Positions 27,309 to 36,938 are shown, numbered from the stretch's first letter. The stretch: 64,000 bases of DNA from JACKAL01 sp964400355 (GCA_964400355.1 CAYNTO010000005.1:73908-137907), one strand, 5' to 3'. Translations and numbers: made by a program. The notes: a model not told the origin generated them from the letters alone.

Positions 27309-27621
27309 GTGTTCTCCTCATTGTTGCTTTGTAAGCTACATGTTTAACCAATACCACTTTGAGTCGCCAATACTAATTAATGGATGTCGCCTTTGCTACG
27401 ATTAAAATCAGTTTTTTGCTCGTAGTCACGAATTTCTTAGGAGCCTTGACGTTATGCGCAACCCCGCGCCCGTAGCGGCAAAGACCCGGTTCCATAATGA
27501 AACTATGTTGTGTGACTCTAGCACGAAAACGGGAGCGCTAAGAAGGATGTCACGCAATCGATGACAAGCGCGCGCGAATCATGAATCCTATTCGAGGAGT
27601 CGTTTGTTTTTTGGAGGCAAA
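27309..27621. other. Intergenic region, 313 bases
   Basis: This divergent region lies between the small lipoprotein gene and the acyl-CoA dehydrogenase gene. It must hold two promoters, but I could not assign convincing -35 and -10 boxes. No RNA gene or repeat was seen. Confidence 0.4.
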
Positions 27622-29313
27622 ATGTCCAACTTACCGTTGATAGAATTTCACAATCTTTACAGTGTAGATCATTTCGGGCAAGCACTCTGGAACTATTGGC
27701 TCGGAGAAGAGCGACACCAAAATTTTAAAGAGTACTTTGAACGTTTCGGCAAAGCGGGCGCCGATGCCACTCCACTTTCGGCTCTTGCGGATGCCTATAG
27801 CCCACAATTGCACACCCACAACCGCGTGGGTGAGCGCATTGATGCCATTGAATATCACCCCTCCTACATCGAGCTGCAAAAAATATCCTACGGGCAAGGC
27901 TTACTCGCGCTCAAGTACGATGCGGAGTTTTTAAAAAAGAACAAAGACTGTCGCCACACTCTCGGGTTTGCTCTCGGATATTATTTTGCGCAAACTGAGA
28001 GCGGATTATTTTGCCCGATCTGTATGACAGATGCATTGGGCCGCGTGCTGGAGATACACAATTCCCATCCGATGGCCAAAGAAGCGCTCAAACATATCGG
28101 CGCAAAGACTCTTGAAGACCTTTGGCAAGGAGCGATGTTTCTGACCGAAAAACAAGGTGGATCCGACGTGGGCGCCAACACCTGTTCAGCTGAGCAAAGA
28201 GATGGCCGCTGGTTTTTACGTGGCGACAAATGGTTCTGCTCCAACGCCGATGCCGATGCTATCCTGGCTCTAGCAAGAATGCCGGGCATGGACGGTAGCC
28301 CCGAAAAGGGCACCCGTGGATTGGGATTATTTTTAGTTTTGCGCAAGCATCCGCAAGACAACTCGAAAAGCTGGCTCACTCATCGCTTAAAAAATAAGTT
28401 AGGTGTGCGCAGCATGGCCTCCGGGGAAATCACATTTCAAAACACCGAAGCCTTTCTCATCGGCGGCGCCGGAGAAGGTTTTAAAATGATGACCGATATG
28501 GTCAACATGTCGCGAATATACAATTCGGTAGCAAGCCTGGGCATCATTCGCCGCTCCCTCATCGAAGCCTACGCCTTTGGAAAACAGCGCAAAGCCTTTG
28601 GCGCAAACCTTACCGAAGCTCCGCTTTGGCGCGCGTGCATGGCCGACCTCACCGCGGAAAGCATCGGCCAAATGTTTTTAACCTTCGAAGCCATCAAAAA
28701 TTTAGACAAAGCCGACAACGGCGACAAAGACTCCGCTTACCTAGTACGAGCCTTAACACCCCTTGCAAAAGCCCTGGCCGGAAAGCTCAGCGTGTACGCC
28801 GCCAGCGAATGCATGGAGTTGATTGGCGGTAACGCCTACATCGAAGAGCACATTATGCCGCGCCTTCTGCGAGACGCCCAAGTTTTACCAATTTGGGAAG
28901 GCACCACGAACATTCAGTCACTAGATGTACTAAGAGTCTTCCTCAAAGAGGGCATCGAACCCCTCCTCGACAGATGCGACAAAGCCATGAAGTCCGCAAA
29001 CGGCCACGCCTCTCTGGACCTGATCAAAGGCGTGAACGAACGCGTACAAGCAGTCATTGCACTCGTAAAAGAAATCAAAAGTTATTCACCGGAAGACATG
29101 CAGCGCGTGTCGCGTGAACTCATGGAAAAAACCGGCCGCGCCGTAATCATGTGCCTCGTACTCGAAGGCACCACTGATGCAAAACTAAAACCGGTCTGCG
29201 AAGCCACCACCCGCCGCCTGCTCCTCCGCCGCTACAACACCGCCCCCTTGGGCGGAAACGTAGCCCCGGCATTAGCAGGCACCGAACAGACGCTCCTCGA
29301 TTCGATCCTCTAG
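27622..29313 (+). CDS. AidB-like acyl-CoA dehydrogenase family flavoprotein
   Basis: The ATG at 27622 follows TTGGAGGCAAA. The 563-residue protein is longer than ordinary acyl-CoA dehydrogenases and matches the AidB-like group: LTEKQGGSDVGANT near residue 175, DKWFCSNADADAILALAR, GEGFKMMTDMVNMSR, and the end motif IWEGTTNIQSLDVLRV with the catalytic-type Glu. AidB itself is a flavoprotein tied to alkylation damage and binds DNA; others of this type oxidise unusual acyl-CoAs. There are no other fatty-acid genes nearby, so the substrate is open. A GC-rich hairpin follows the stop. Confidence 0.9.
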   Translation: MSNLPLIEFHNLYSVDHFGQALWNYWLGEERHQNFKEYFERFGKAGADATPLSALADAYSPQLHTHNRVGERIDAIEYHPSYIELQKISYGQGLLALKYDAEFLKKNKDCRHTLGFALGYYFAQTESGLFCPICMTDALGRVLEIHNSHPMAKEALKHIGAKTLEDLWQGAMFLTEKQGGSDVGANTCSAEQRDGRWFLRGDKWFCSNADADAILALARMPGMDGSPEKGTRGLGLFLVLRKHPQDNSKSWLTHRLKNKLGVRSMASGEITFQNTEAFLIGGAGEGFKMMTDMVNMSRIYNSVASLGIIRRSLIEAYAFGKQRKAFGANLTEAPLWRACMADLTAESIGQMFLTFEAIKNLDKADNGDKDSAYLVRALTPLAKALAGKLSVYAASECMELIGGNAYIEEHIMPRLLRDAQVLPIWEGTTNIQSLDVLRVFLKEGIEPLLDRCDKAMKSANGHASLDLIKGVNERVQAVIALVKEIKSYSPEDMQRVSRELMEKTGRAVIMCLVLEGTTDAKLKPVCEATTRRLLLRRYNTAPLGGNVAPALAGTEQTLLDSIL

Positions 29314-29315
29314 CA

Positions 29316-29348
29316 CTTCGCACCTCGAGCGCAGCGACGAGTGCGAAG
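29316..29348 (+). terminator. Hairpin after acyl-CoA dehydrogenase gene
   Basis: CTTCGCA at 29316-29322 pairs with TGCGAAG at 29342-29348, and CTCG with CGAG continues the stem after one bulged base. It starts 3 bases after the stop codon. No T-run follows, so it may be a factor-dependent end or an mRNA-stabilising structure. Confidence 0.4.
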
Positions 29349-29390
29349 GCCATGGATGGCCGTCCGATCAAAAAGCATAATGAAGAAATT

Positions 29391-29445
29391 TAATAAAAGA
29401 AAAGCCCAACGGATCCGCTGGGCTTGACGCAAGTCTCAACTATTA
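29391..29445. repeat. Left copy of 55-base direct repeat at assembly gap
   Basis: The 55 bases directly left of the N-gap are identical to the 55 bases directly right of it (29546-29600). The unit contains a hairpin around CGGATCCG. An exact k-mer-sized overlap beside 100 N is best explained as one locus written twice by the scaffolder. Confidence 0.9.
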
Positions 29446-29545
29446 NNNNNNNNNNNNNNNNNNNNNNNNNNNNNNNNNNNNNNNNNNNNNNNNNNNNNNN
29501 NNNNNNNNNNNNNNNNNNNNNNNNNNNNNNNNNNNNNNNNNNNNN
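29446..29545. other. Scaffold gap of 100 N
   Basis: One hundred N bases, the default size of unknown gaps. Because identical 55-base ends flank it, the true gap is probably zero or negative in length, and no gene need be missing. Confidence 0.97.
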
Positions 29546-29580
29546 TAATAAAAGAAAAGCCCAACGGATCCGCTGGGCTT
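29546..29580 (-). terminator. Intrinsic terminator of the hppA operon
   Basis: On the minus strand AAGCCCA pairs with TGGGCTT around an inner CGGATCCG palindrome, and the tail is T-rich (TTTTCTTTTATTA). It lies about 30 bases after the stop of the 148-residue membrane protein gene. The same sequence also appears in the left repeat copy. Confidence 0.8.
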
Positions 29581-29600
29581 GACGCAAGTCTCAACTATTA
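29546..29600. repeat. Right copy of 55-base direct repeat at assembly gap
   Basis: Identical to 29391-29445. It probably represents the real genomic copy next to the minus-strand gene ending at 29612, whose terminator it contains. Confidence 0.9.
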
Positions 29601-29611
29601 AGGTGTGGAAC

Positions 29612-30058
29612 TTATTGAGGCGCTGACTGTGGATCTGCTGACGGTGCTGGAGTTGGAAGTGCTGGAGCGGTGCCAGTGGAGCAGTCTCTCATGTCGTCAA
29701 GGCGCGCATTGAAGAACGTTCCTGATTTTTGCAATTCCCAAAAAGGATAACGGAAAAATGTCGCTTTGACTTTGCAGCCAGCGACCACCACAGACCATTG
29801 GCGGTCCTCACTGCTTGCGGTGTAGATAACACCATCAGCGGCTTGAATCGCTACAGCATAAGAATGCATGACTGCGGTGTTGGTCGCAACGCTGTTCCCG
29901 ACGATCATTGTAGGATCTGTGACACGCTCCACTTTGAACACCACGCCCTCAACGGTCTTCGCAAAGATCCAGCTGTAGTTGGTGATTACAATAAATACCA
30001 CCAACAATGTGACAAGAACGGCGAAGACATACTTCATAAACGTTTTCATGTTTTTCAT
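29612..30058 (-). CDS. Small membrane-anchored protein after the pyrophosphatase gene
   Basis: The 148-residue protein has one N-terminal membrane segment (YVFAVLVTLLVVFIVI) and a periplasmic domain with two Cys (AGCKVKATFF, DDMRDCSTG), then a Pro/Ala/Ser-rich tail (PTPAPSADPQSAPQ). The ATG at 30058 is one base after the hppA stop, so the two are co-transcribed. I do not recognise a named family. It might modulate or simply travel with the proton/sodium pump; nothing in the sequence shows which. Confidence 0.75.
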   Translation of the reverse strand: MKNMKTFMKYVFAVLVTLLVVFIVITNYSWIFAKTVEGVVFKVERVTDPTMIVGNSVATNTAVMHSYAVAIQAADGVIYTASSEDRQWSVVVAGCKVKATFFRYPFWELQKSGTFFNARLDDMRDCSTGTAPALPTPAPSADPQSAPQ

Positions 30059-30059
30059 A

Positions 30060-32129
30060 TTAACCGATCAGCGCGATGAGTTGCGCAATCATTAATGACA
30101 CAACCGACATCACTTTGATAAGGATCGCTACGCCGGGGCCCGATGTGTCTTTGAACGGATCACCAACTGTATCGCAAACCACAGCTGCTTTGTGAGCGTC
30201 GGAACCTTTGGGATGCCCGACCAAGCCGCCTTTTTCAATATACTTTTTAGCGTTGTCCCACGCGCCGCCAGCGTTGGCCATAAAGAGCGCCATCGACGCT
30301 CCTACCGCCATCGCACCGGCGAGCATACCCGCAAGCGCTTGTGGTCCTAGGAGATAACCAATAGCGACCGGAGCAAGAATGGCGATCATTCCTGGAATCA
30401 CCATCTCGCGCAGTGCTGCAGCAGTGGCGATGTCCACGATTTTTGCAGGTTGCGGCTCGGCTTTGCCTTCACGCAGGCCCGGAATTTCTTTAAACTGACG
30501 GGCAATTTCCTCAACGATTGCGCCTGCTGCTTTACCCACTGCCGTCATCGTTGTTGCGCCCACTAGGAATGGCAAAATAGAACCGATCAGAATTCCAATC
30601 AACACTCCAGAGGATGTGAGGTCGAGAGACATTGCGGCCATGTTGTTCAAAGCGCGCACGTGGTTCACTTCCATGTTAAATGCTGAGAACAGCGCAAGCA
30701 CGGTAAGTACTGCAGAGCCAATCGCGAAACCTTTGCCGATAGCTGCCGTCGTGTTACCGACTGCATCGAGTTCATCGGTGATGTCGCGTGTGTCTTTGCC
30801 GAGGCCGCTCATTTCTGAGATGCCGCCTGCATTGTCGGCGATAGGACCATAGGCATCAACAGTCATTACCACCGCAGTTCCAGCAAGCATCCCTACGGCA
30901 GCCAAAGCTATTCCGTAAAGACCGAGATAGTAATCCGCCACGTAAGCCGCGATCACAACAATAATAGTGGGAATCGCCACCGATTCCATACCCACAGCAA
31001 GGCCGCGAATCATCGCGGTTGCAGGGCCCGTGAGAGCCGCTTGAGCGACAAGTCGGATGGGACGAGCTGCCGTGTAGTACTCAGTGATAAGGCCAATCAA
31101 AGCACCACCGAACGCGCCCGCAGCGAGAGCAATAGTCACATTTTGAGTGACATTGAGCATAGGCAGAACAATCGCGCACACTGCGGTCAATAAAATTGGC
31201 GGAATCATGAGAGCTGTGCGAAGAACCACAGCCGGTTTAGCGCCGGAGAACAAGCGTGCGCCGAAAATGACAACGATGGAGATCGCCATGCCGATAGCCG
31301 ATAAAACCAAAGGAAGTACAATTCCCACCACGCGAGCGTCTTCGCCACCGCCAACAAGTGCAGAAAGTTTTTCTACAGGAATTGTAAGAGCAATTGCCAT
31401 CGCCGAAACAATCGCGGCCACCATCGATTCATAGATATCGGCACCCATACCCGCAACGTCGCCGACGTTGTCGCCCACGTTGTCAGCGATCACGCCAGGA
31501 TTGCGCGGATCATCTTCGGGAATGTTCTCAATAACTTTTCCTGCGATATCCGCACCCACATCCGCTGCTTTGGTGTAAATACCGCCGCCGATACGTGCGA
31601 AGAGAGCAATGGAGCTCGCACCAACTGCGAAAGAGTGCATCACTGTTCCCAGCTCGTTGATATCGATGCGTCCAGATTTGTAAATGGCGTAGAGCGCACC
31701 CAAGCCAATAAGGCCCAAGCCCGCAACTGCGAGACCCATAACTGCGCCCCCATCGAGAGCGACAACCAATGCGCGCGCTTTGGAACCGGTGGACGCCGCT
31801 TGCGCTGTGCGCACGTTAGCGTAGGTCGCGGCCTTCATACCAAAAAAGCCGGCCAAGAGACTAAGGAATGCGCCTAAAATAAAGCTGGCACAAGAGATCC
31901 AACCAATGGCGAACCAAAGAGCCGCACCAACGACAACGGAGTATACGGCGAGAACTTTATATTCGCGCACCAGGAATGCCATAGAACCTTCGCGCACGTA
32001 GCCCGCGATACGATTCATTGTTTCGTTGCCCGAATCTAAACTCTTCACACGCACATAGAAAATGAGCGCAAGAATCAGTCCCAATAGACCGGCAATAATT
32101 GGCGTCAGATAAAGACCATCAATAACCAT
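30060..32129 (-). CDS. hppA: Membrane-bound pyrophosphatase, K+-dependent type
   Basis: This integral membrane pump couples pyrophosphate hydrolysis to export of H+ or Na+. The substrate site reads DVGADIAGK, then EDDPRNPGVIADNVGDNVGD, and a second acidic site DAYGPIADNAGG. The segment GNTTAAIGKG has Ala where K+-independent enzymes carry Lys, which points to the K+-dependent class. About 16 membrane segments and 689 residues fit the family. The start at ATG 32129 follows AAGGTGG; the GTG at 32138 is less likely. The choice of ion cannot be settled here. Confidence 0.96.
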   Translation of the reverse strand: MVIDGLYLTPIIAGLLGLILALIFYVRVKSLDSGNETMNRIAGYVREGSMAFLVREYKVLAVYSVVVGAALWFAIGWISCASFILGAFLSLLAGFFGMKAATYANVRTAQAASTGSKARALVVALDGGAVMGLAVAGLGLIGLGALYAIYKSGRIDINELGTVMHSFAVGASSIALFARIGGGIYTKAADVGADIAGKVIENIPEDDPRNPGVIADNVGDNVGDVAGMGADIYESMVAAIVSAMAIALTIPVEKLSALVGGGEDARVVGIVLPLVLSAIGMAISIVVIFGARLFSGAKPAVVLRTALMIPPILLTAVCAIVLPMLNVTQNVTIALAAGAFGGALIGLITEYYTAARPIRLVAQAALTGPATAMIRGLAVGMESVAIPTIIVVIAAYVADYYLGLYGIALAAVGMLAGTAVVMTVDAYGPIADNAGGISEMSGLGKDTRDITDELDAVGNTTAAIGKGFAIGSAVLTVLALFSAFNMEVNHVRALNNMAAMSLDLTSSGVLIGILIGSILPFLVGATTMTAVGKAAGAIVEEIARQFKEIPGLREGKAEPQPAKIVDIATAAALREMVIPGMIAILAPVAIGYLLGPQALAGMLAGAMAVGASMALFMANAGGAWDNAKKYIEKGGLVGHPKGSDAHKAAVVCDTVGDPFKDTSGPGVAILIKVMSVVSLMIAQLIALIG

Positions 32130-32201
32130 ATTTTCCACCTTTTTTTAAGAGGTTAGAGAATTATCGAATGCGGGAGATTCTGTCAATTGCGGTAAAGCGC
32201 G

Positions 32202-33920
32202 TCAGAGCTCTGCTGAAGCACGAAGAGCGCTGCGCTTGTACCCGTAAAAAATATAGATGCACAAACCAATTACGAGCCAAATTCCAAAGCGCAACCAGTT
32301 GGTATACCCAAGTTCAGCCATCAGATAGCCACAAAACATAATTCCCAAAAGTGGTATGAGCGATAAGCTGTTTTTTATAGCAAATCCAGCCAACACCACC
32401 ATGGCCGCGCAGAAGAGATAAAAAATGATCATGTCGCCATGAAAATTTCCTGCGGCATCATAAAGCCCATGGCTCTCTTTGTTGATGATCGAATAGTAAA
32501 GAAGCCCAGCAACCGCCAGCGGAAACAAGTAGCGACCGCTCACAAACGGAACTTTAAAGCGCGCCTGAGAGTTATCCACGACAAGCACACCTCCGCACAC
32601 CACTAAAAATGCAAACAGCGTCCCGATACTGGTGAGATCCGTCACCTCGGTAAGATTCATAAATAAACAAGGAATAGCAGTGAGCACTCCAGTGAGCACG
32701 GTGGAAAACGACGGAGTCTTGAACTTCGGATGCACCCGAGAAAATGCCTTTGGCAAAAGACCATCGCGGCCCATCACCATCCAAATGCGCGGCTGTCCAA
32801 TTTGAAAAACCAGCAGCACCGAAAACAATGCCACCAGTGCACTTCCCGCCACCACCGACGACACCCACGGGACATTGGCGGCTTCGGGCCCGAACACATA
32901 CGCCAGTGGATCACCCACATTGAGGCTCTGATAAGGCACAATGCCGGTGAGGACCAGGGAGATGGCCACATACAGAATCGTGCAAATGATCAGTGCGTAC
33001 ATCATCGCCAGCGGCAAATCGCGCTGCGGTTTTTTACACTCCTCGGCAGTTGTGGAAATAGCATCAAAGCCAATGTACGCAAAGAACACTCCCGATACAC
33101 CTTTAAGCACTCCCGACATTCCCTCTGGCGCAAATGGAACCCAATTTTTTGGATCAATGTAGTAAGCGCCAACAACGATCACCAAAAATACCACGCCGAT
33201 CTTTAAGAGCACCATAAGATTAGCAATTTTTTTTGATTCGCGGATACCAATGTAAGTAATGATAGTCACAAAAATCGTAACTGCCACTGCGGGAAGGTCC
33301 ATCACCATGGGAATTCCCAAAACCACCGGAGCGTTCACATAGGCCGCATAGGCGTCCAACGTGGCTTGCTTAACACCGCTCGCGAGAGCGTGTTCAAGCA
33401 CTCCCCCACCGGAGATAAACTCCGACACTGCGGCAAATCCGCGTTTTGCAGTGAGAAAGTCCATGGCAAAATAATCGGGGAAGTGCACACCATATTGAGC
33501 GAGAAATGCTGTAAAGTAATCGCTCCAAGAAATCGCCACCGCTATATTGCCGATAGTGTATTCCATAATTAAATCCCAGCCGATGATCCACGCCACCAAC
33601 TCCCCCATGCTCGCATAGGCGTACGTGTAGGCCGAACCTGCGACAGGAATAGTCGATGCAAACTGTGCATAGCATAGCGCCGAAAAGCCACAGGCCACTG
33701 CTGTGAAAATAAATAGAAGCGACACCGCAGGGCCGCCACTTGCGGCCGCTGTGCCAATGGTCGAAAAAATCCCGGCACCGACGATGGCGGCAATTCCCAA
33801 TGATGTGAGATCGACCACCGATAATGATTTATGTAGACCATGCTCCGACGTGTGGGCGTCGTCGCCCGAGTCTTTAAAAATTTTATCGATGGGTTTCGTG
33901 CGCAGCAGATTTTTGAGCAT
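32202..33920 (-). CDS. APC-family amino-acid permease (cationic amino-acid transporter type)
   Basis: The start at 33920 gives the usual family N-terminus (MLKNLLRTKPID). A TTG at 33956 is also in frame. The 572-residue protein has the first-helix motif GIAAIVGAGIFSTIG, AGSAYTYAYASMGE, and FFAYIGFDAISTTAEECKKPQRDLP, all typical of YfnA/CAT-type transporters. About fourteen membrane segments are visible. The last 120 residues match the extended C-terminus of the eukaryote-like CAT group. The transported amino acid is not evident. Confidence 0.93.
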   Translation of the reverse strand: MLKNLLRTKPIDKIFKDSGDDAHTSEHGLHKSLSVVDLTSLGIAAIVGAGIFSTIGTAAASGGPAVSLLFIFTAVACGFSALCYAQFASTIPVAGSAYTYAYASMGELVAWIIGWDLIMEYTIGNIAVAISWSDYFTAFLAQYGVHFPDYFAMDFLTAKRGFAAVSEFISGGGVLEHALASGVKQATLDAYAAYVNAPVVLGIPMVMDLPAVAVTIFVTIITYIGIRESKKIANLMVLLKIGVVFLVIVVGAYYIDPKNWVPFAPEGMSGVLKGVSGVFFAYIGFDAISTTAEECKKPQRDLPLAMMYALIICTILYVAISLVLTGIVPYQSLNVGDPLAYVFGPEAANVPWVSSVVAGSALVALFSVLLVFQIGQPRIWMVMGRDGLLPKAFSRVHPKFKTPSFSTVLTGVLTAIPCLFMNLTEVTDLTSIGTLFAFLVVCGGVLVVDNSQARFKVPFVSGRYLFPLAVAGLLYYSIINKESHGLYDAAGNFHGDMIIFYLFCAAMVVLAGFAIKNSLSLIPLLGIMFCGYLMAELGYTNWLRFGIWLVIGLCIYIFYGYKRSALRASAEL

Positions 33921-33959
33921 GGGCGGAACAGTAGTGTTGGGTCCGCCCGATGACAAGAA

Positions 33960-34673
33960 TTATTGCGTTTTTTTGTAGGAATTCAGTGCCGAAAGGCCGT
34001 CGCCCATGGACCCAATCATGGAGTTTAAGGCGATTTCTTTTGTCTTTTCGATATATTCACTTGTGGGCCGCGACCATAACGCCGGGTAAGCATCGCGCTC
34101 CTCGCCCTCAGAGTTTAAGGTGAGATAGAGCATCTCGCTGCGCACGTCCCATAGGCTGGCACTCATTCCAAAATAGGTGGTCGCGCGATTGCCATTTATG
34201 AACGCCAGAGGTGCAAGTAAAATGTAACTGCTCGCCCACTGGGTCATTTCTCTGCGGGTTTCGGTGGCGGCTTGAACGACGAGCACCGAATCGGCGCCAT
34301 ATTTGGAGGCCGCCAGTCGCAACTCATAGAGATCGCGATTGTCCTCGCCAGGCTCACTCATTAGGAACACATGGCTCACCAGTTCTTGATCTGTAGATTC
34401 TCTGAGTTTTTTGACGAAAGCTTCTTTCTCTTTTAAGTTCCAACGCCAGCTGCGATCCTCGTTGCGCGGACTCGGCTCCCTAAAATAGACCGCAATACTA
34501 AACGGCTTGGGAAGATTGACCTTTTTTTCGAAGTTCTTTTGGATATCGCGCTCTTCGTAACGAGGCTTCACCATTCCTATGTTCTTCTCGAAGTCCGGTC
34601 GTTCGAATTTCGAGTGCGTACACCCCACTGCGACCGTGATAATGAGAACACTTAAAAAGAAAACTTGTTGCAT
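33960..34673 (-). CDS. Lipoprotein of unknown function
   Basis: The ATG at 34673 follows AGGTGG and opens a lipoprotein signal (MQQVFFLSVLIITVAVGC). The mature part of about 220 residues is mixed alpha/beta, with a KYGADSVLVVQAA strand and a hydrophobic segment WASSYILLAPLAFINGN. A sequence of this style (an AARYGADAVLVV-like strand) recalls periplasmic lipoproteins of the GNA1162/LpoB-like sort, but I cannot assign it. It lies just upstream of and on the same strand as the permease gene. Confidence 0.75.
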   Translation of the reverse strand: MQQVFFLSVLIITVAVGCTHSKFERPDFEKNIGMVKPRYEERDIQKNFEKKVNLPKPFSIAVYFREPSPRNEDRSWRWNLKEKEAFVKKLRESTDQELVSHVFLMSEPGEDNRDLYELRLAASKYGADSVLVVQAATETRREMTQWASSYILLAPLAFINGNRATTYFGMSASLWDVRSEMLYLTLNSEGEERDAYPALWSRPTSEYIEKTKEIALNSMIGSMGDGLSALNSYKKTQ

Positions 34674-34783
34674 GCCACCTCCATTGATGTGCGTTGTTTG
34701 CAAATCAGTGTGGTCGCAGGGAATAAAAAAGCAAACAACTACATGGCTGGATGGAGAGGATACGCCACTGAATATTTTGAGCA

Positions 34784-34815
34784 TAAAAAAACCACTTCGT
34801 TGTGAAGTGGTTTTT
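34784..34815. terminator. Bidirectional intrinsic terminator
   Basis: AACCACTTC pairs with GAAGTGGTT around GTTGT, with A-run and T-run flanks, so it can work on both strands. It follows the minus-strand lipoprotein gene at 34841-35908 by 25 bases. Confidence 0.88.
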
Positions 34816-34840
34816 ATAAACTTATAAGTTAGGCCTGATA

Positions 34841-35908
34841 TTAGAAACCTTTTTTAGAACACCCCATCTGACCGGAGTCGATGTTGCTAAACAGTTCCGG
34901 GCTACTGTCACAAAAGCCTCCGAGATCGAGAACGTGGGTGGCAATTGCGTCGTCGCCATCGGCGCGATCCACAGACAGCTCCAGGCGCAAGCTCTTGAGG
35001 CTACTCAAAATGGCGTTCACCTCTTCTTTTTTGTTAAAATTTTCGGAGATGATGAAATCGTCTTCAAACTTTGTTTTTGGTCCGTTAAAAACGACGTACC
35101 ATGGAGTGAAGCACGCTTCGTTGCCATCGCCACAAAAACGCATCAGTACGCGTGTGAGAGTTTTCGCCTTCGAAAGCGCTTTAGCATTGATGCCCACATT
35201 GAGCGACACGAGTTTTTGTTGTTTAGAGTACACAAAACCCAAATTTTGATCACCGAGGCTATTCTTTGAAGGCTTAATTGTTTGAATCAGATCAGGATCA
35301 GGCTCCGTGGGTTCAGGCTCAATCACCGGCACGTCGTTCTTAGAGACGATGTGCAAAATGTTCGACACCTGTTCTTTGAGCTCTTCCACGTTGGAAACAT
35401 TCACGCACATCAATTGATACGGATGAGCAAAATCGGCTTGTAGAACAATATTAAAACTCACATTTCCATTATGTATCATCTTTGAAACAGTACCCACCGT
35501 GAACTGCTGGTCTTCGGTGATCTTAAACTTAGCGCCTTTTTTGATGGTTTGCGATTCGATATAGAACTCGCAGTATTGGCCGAGAGCCTGTGCTTTGTTT
35601 TCGTTTTGGAGGATTTCGCCTTCGCTCAGGAAAAAAGAAAATCGCGTCATGCGCGACTCCATTTGCGTGCCTTCGAAAACTTTGTATTGTTTTACTTCGG
35701 CGTCTTTAAAGTTAAAGCTCTGAGCTGCGAAGTAGCGGCTTTTACTGATGCTGTCCAGATCGAGCTTTACGCCCCAAGGATTGCCGTTGCCATTACCCTG
35801 ACCATCGACGATAGGATCGACTTTTTTGGTTTTGTCTTTACAACCGACAAGCACCAAAGCCGGAACCACCAAAGCGAGCATTAAAAAGTTCTTTTTATAC
35901 ATATCCAT
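34841..35908 (-). CDS. Lipoprotein of unknown function
   Basis: The ATG at 35908 lies 7 bases after AGGAG. The signal ends with the lipobox LVGC, followed by a Lys/Asp-rich and Gly/Asn-rich linker (GNGNGNPWG). The mature part of about 330 residues looks beta-rich and has four Cys near the end (FCGDGNEACF, GGFCDSS, GQMGCSKKGF). I do not recognise a family. It has its own strong terminator and is probably a single-gene unit. Confidence 0.8.
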   Translation of the reverse strand: MDMYKKNFLMLALVVPALVLVGCKDKTKKVDPIVDGQGNGNGNPWGVKLDLDSISKSRYFAAQSFNFKDAEVKQYKVFEGTQMESRMTRFSFFLSEGEILQNENKAQALGQYCEFYIESQTIKKGAKFKITEDQQFTVGTVSKMIHNGNVSFNIVLQADFAHPYQLMCVNVSNVEELKEQVSNILHIVSKNDVPVIEPEPTEPDPDLIQTIKPSKNSLGDQNLGFVYSKQQKLVSLNVGINAKALSKAKTLTRVLMRFCGDGNEACFTPWYVVFNGPKTKFEDDFIISENFNKKEEVNAILSSLKSLRLELSVDRADGDDAIATHVLDLGGFCDSSPELFSNIDSGQMGCSKKGF

Positions 35909-36044
35909 CCTCAAACTCCTAAGAGCCTGGTGATTTTAGTGCTTGTGCATAAAGGAGTAAATGCCACCTAGAGTGCCCTGCAAACATTACGGGAGTGTCA
36001 AAAGATTGGTCAAAGATAAAGAGCGTAAGTCCACGTCCATCGCA

Positions 36045-36890
36045 TTAGGCAAGCTTGATGAGAAGTATACCAAAAAGAATAAATCCAATGCCCACAAATT
36101 TGCGGGGCGCGCGCGATTCGCCGAGGTAGCGGATCCCTAAGATGGCGGCGATCACGATGGAAACTTCTCTGAGAGCGAGTACGTAAGCGGCCGACGAATA
36201 CTGAAACATAGAGATCACCACAACGTATGCTGCCGAGCCGGCAAGTCCCACCCAGAAGCCTTGCCACTTGTAACTTTTAAAGGCCACAATCACATCGGCC
36301 TTGCGGCGATGGTACACAAACGGGAACGCAAAGAGCGGGGCCACGAGGTTCATGACCATCACATAGAAAACAATGGGGATCTCTTGAGCCCCGAAGCTAT
36401 CAATGACTGAATAGGACGCAATGATCACCGCGATCAGCAGTGACGCCATCAATCCTGTTCGTCCGCGCAGTGTATGGAGATCCACACTGCCCATACAAAT
36501 GGCGCCTGTGGCAATGGCGCCGATACCCATCCACCCCGTTGTAGAAATCGGAAAATCGCCGATCACTGCTAGCGTGAGCGCTGTAAAGACGATGCTTGAT
36601 CCCCGCGCTACGGGAAACACCATGGAGATGTCGGAGACGGAATAGGCCCAGCACAGGATCAAAAGATAAATGCCTTGAGCAAAACCAGTGGCAAAAATAA
36701 AAAATAGCCAGTTCCACTGAAAGGGTTTGTCGATAAAGAAAAGACTAATGGGAGTCGCGATCAAACCAAACACCAGCCAGGACATCAATAGAAACGCCGA
36801 GCGATCGATCGGCGTTTTTTTGAGATGGAAGTTCCACCACGCCTGAAAGAAAGAACAAATTACGACTACGGCGAACACCCATATTGGCAT
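36045..36890 (-). CDS. EamA/DMT-family transporter
   Basis: The 281-residue protein has ten hydrophobic segments in two EamA repeats, with the pattern FPVARGSSIVFTALTLAVIGD at the end of repeat one and ALREVSIVIAAILGIRYLGE at the end of repeat two. Such proteins export or import metabolites; the substrate is unknown. It follows the adenosine deaminase-like gene with a 48-base gap on the same strand, so a nucleoside or purine-related substrate is conceivable, but that is inference. Confidence 0.88.
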   Translation of the reverse strand: MPIWVFAVVVICSFFQAWWNFHLKKTPIDRSAFLLMSWLVFGLIATPISLFFIDKPFQWNWLFFIFATGFAQGIYLLILCWAYSVSDISMVFPVARGSSIVFTALTLAVIGDFPISTTGWMGIGAIATGAICMGSVDLHTLRGRTGLMASLLIAVIIASYSVIDSFGAQEIPIVFYVMVMNLVAPLFAFPFVYHRRKADVIVAFKSYKWQGFWVGLAGSAAYVVVISMFQYSSAAYVLALREVSIVIAAILGIRYLGESRAPRKFVGIGFILFGILLIKLA

Positions 36891-36938
36891 AAAAGGAAGT
36901 TACAACAACTCGAGGTCGGCAGTAAAGGACAGATCGCT

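Noticed and set aside
29390..29587. Open frame running across the N-gap
   Set aside because: It is created by unknown bases and the duplicated 55-base flanks; not biological.
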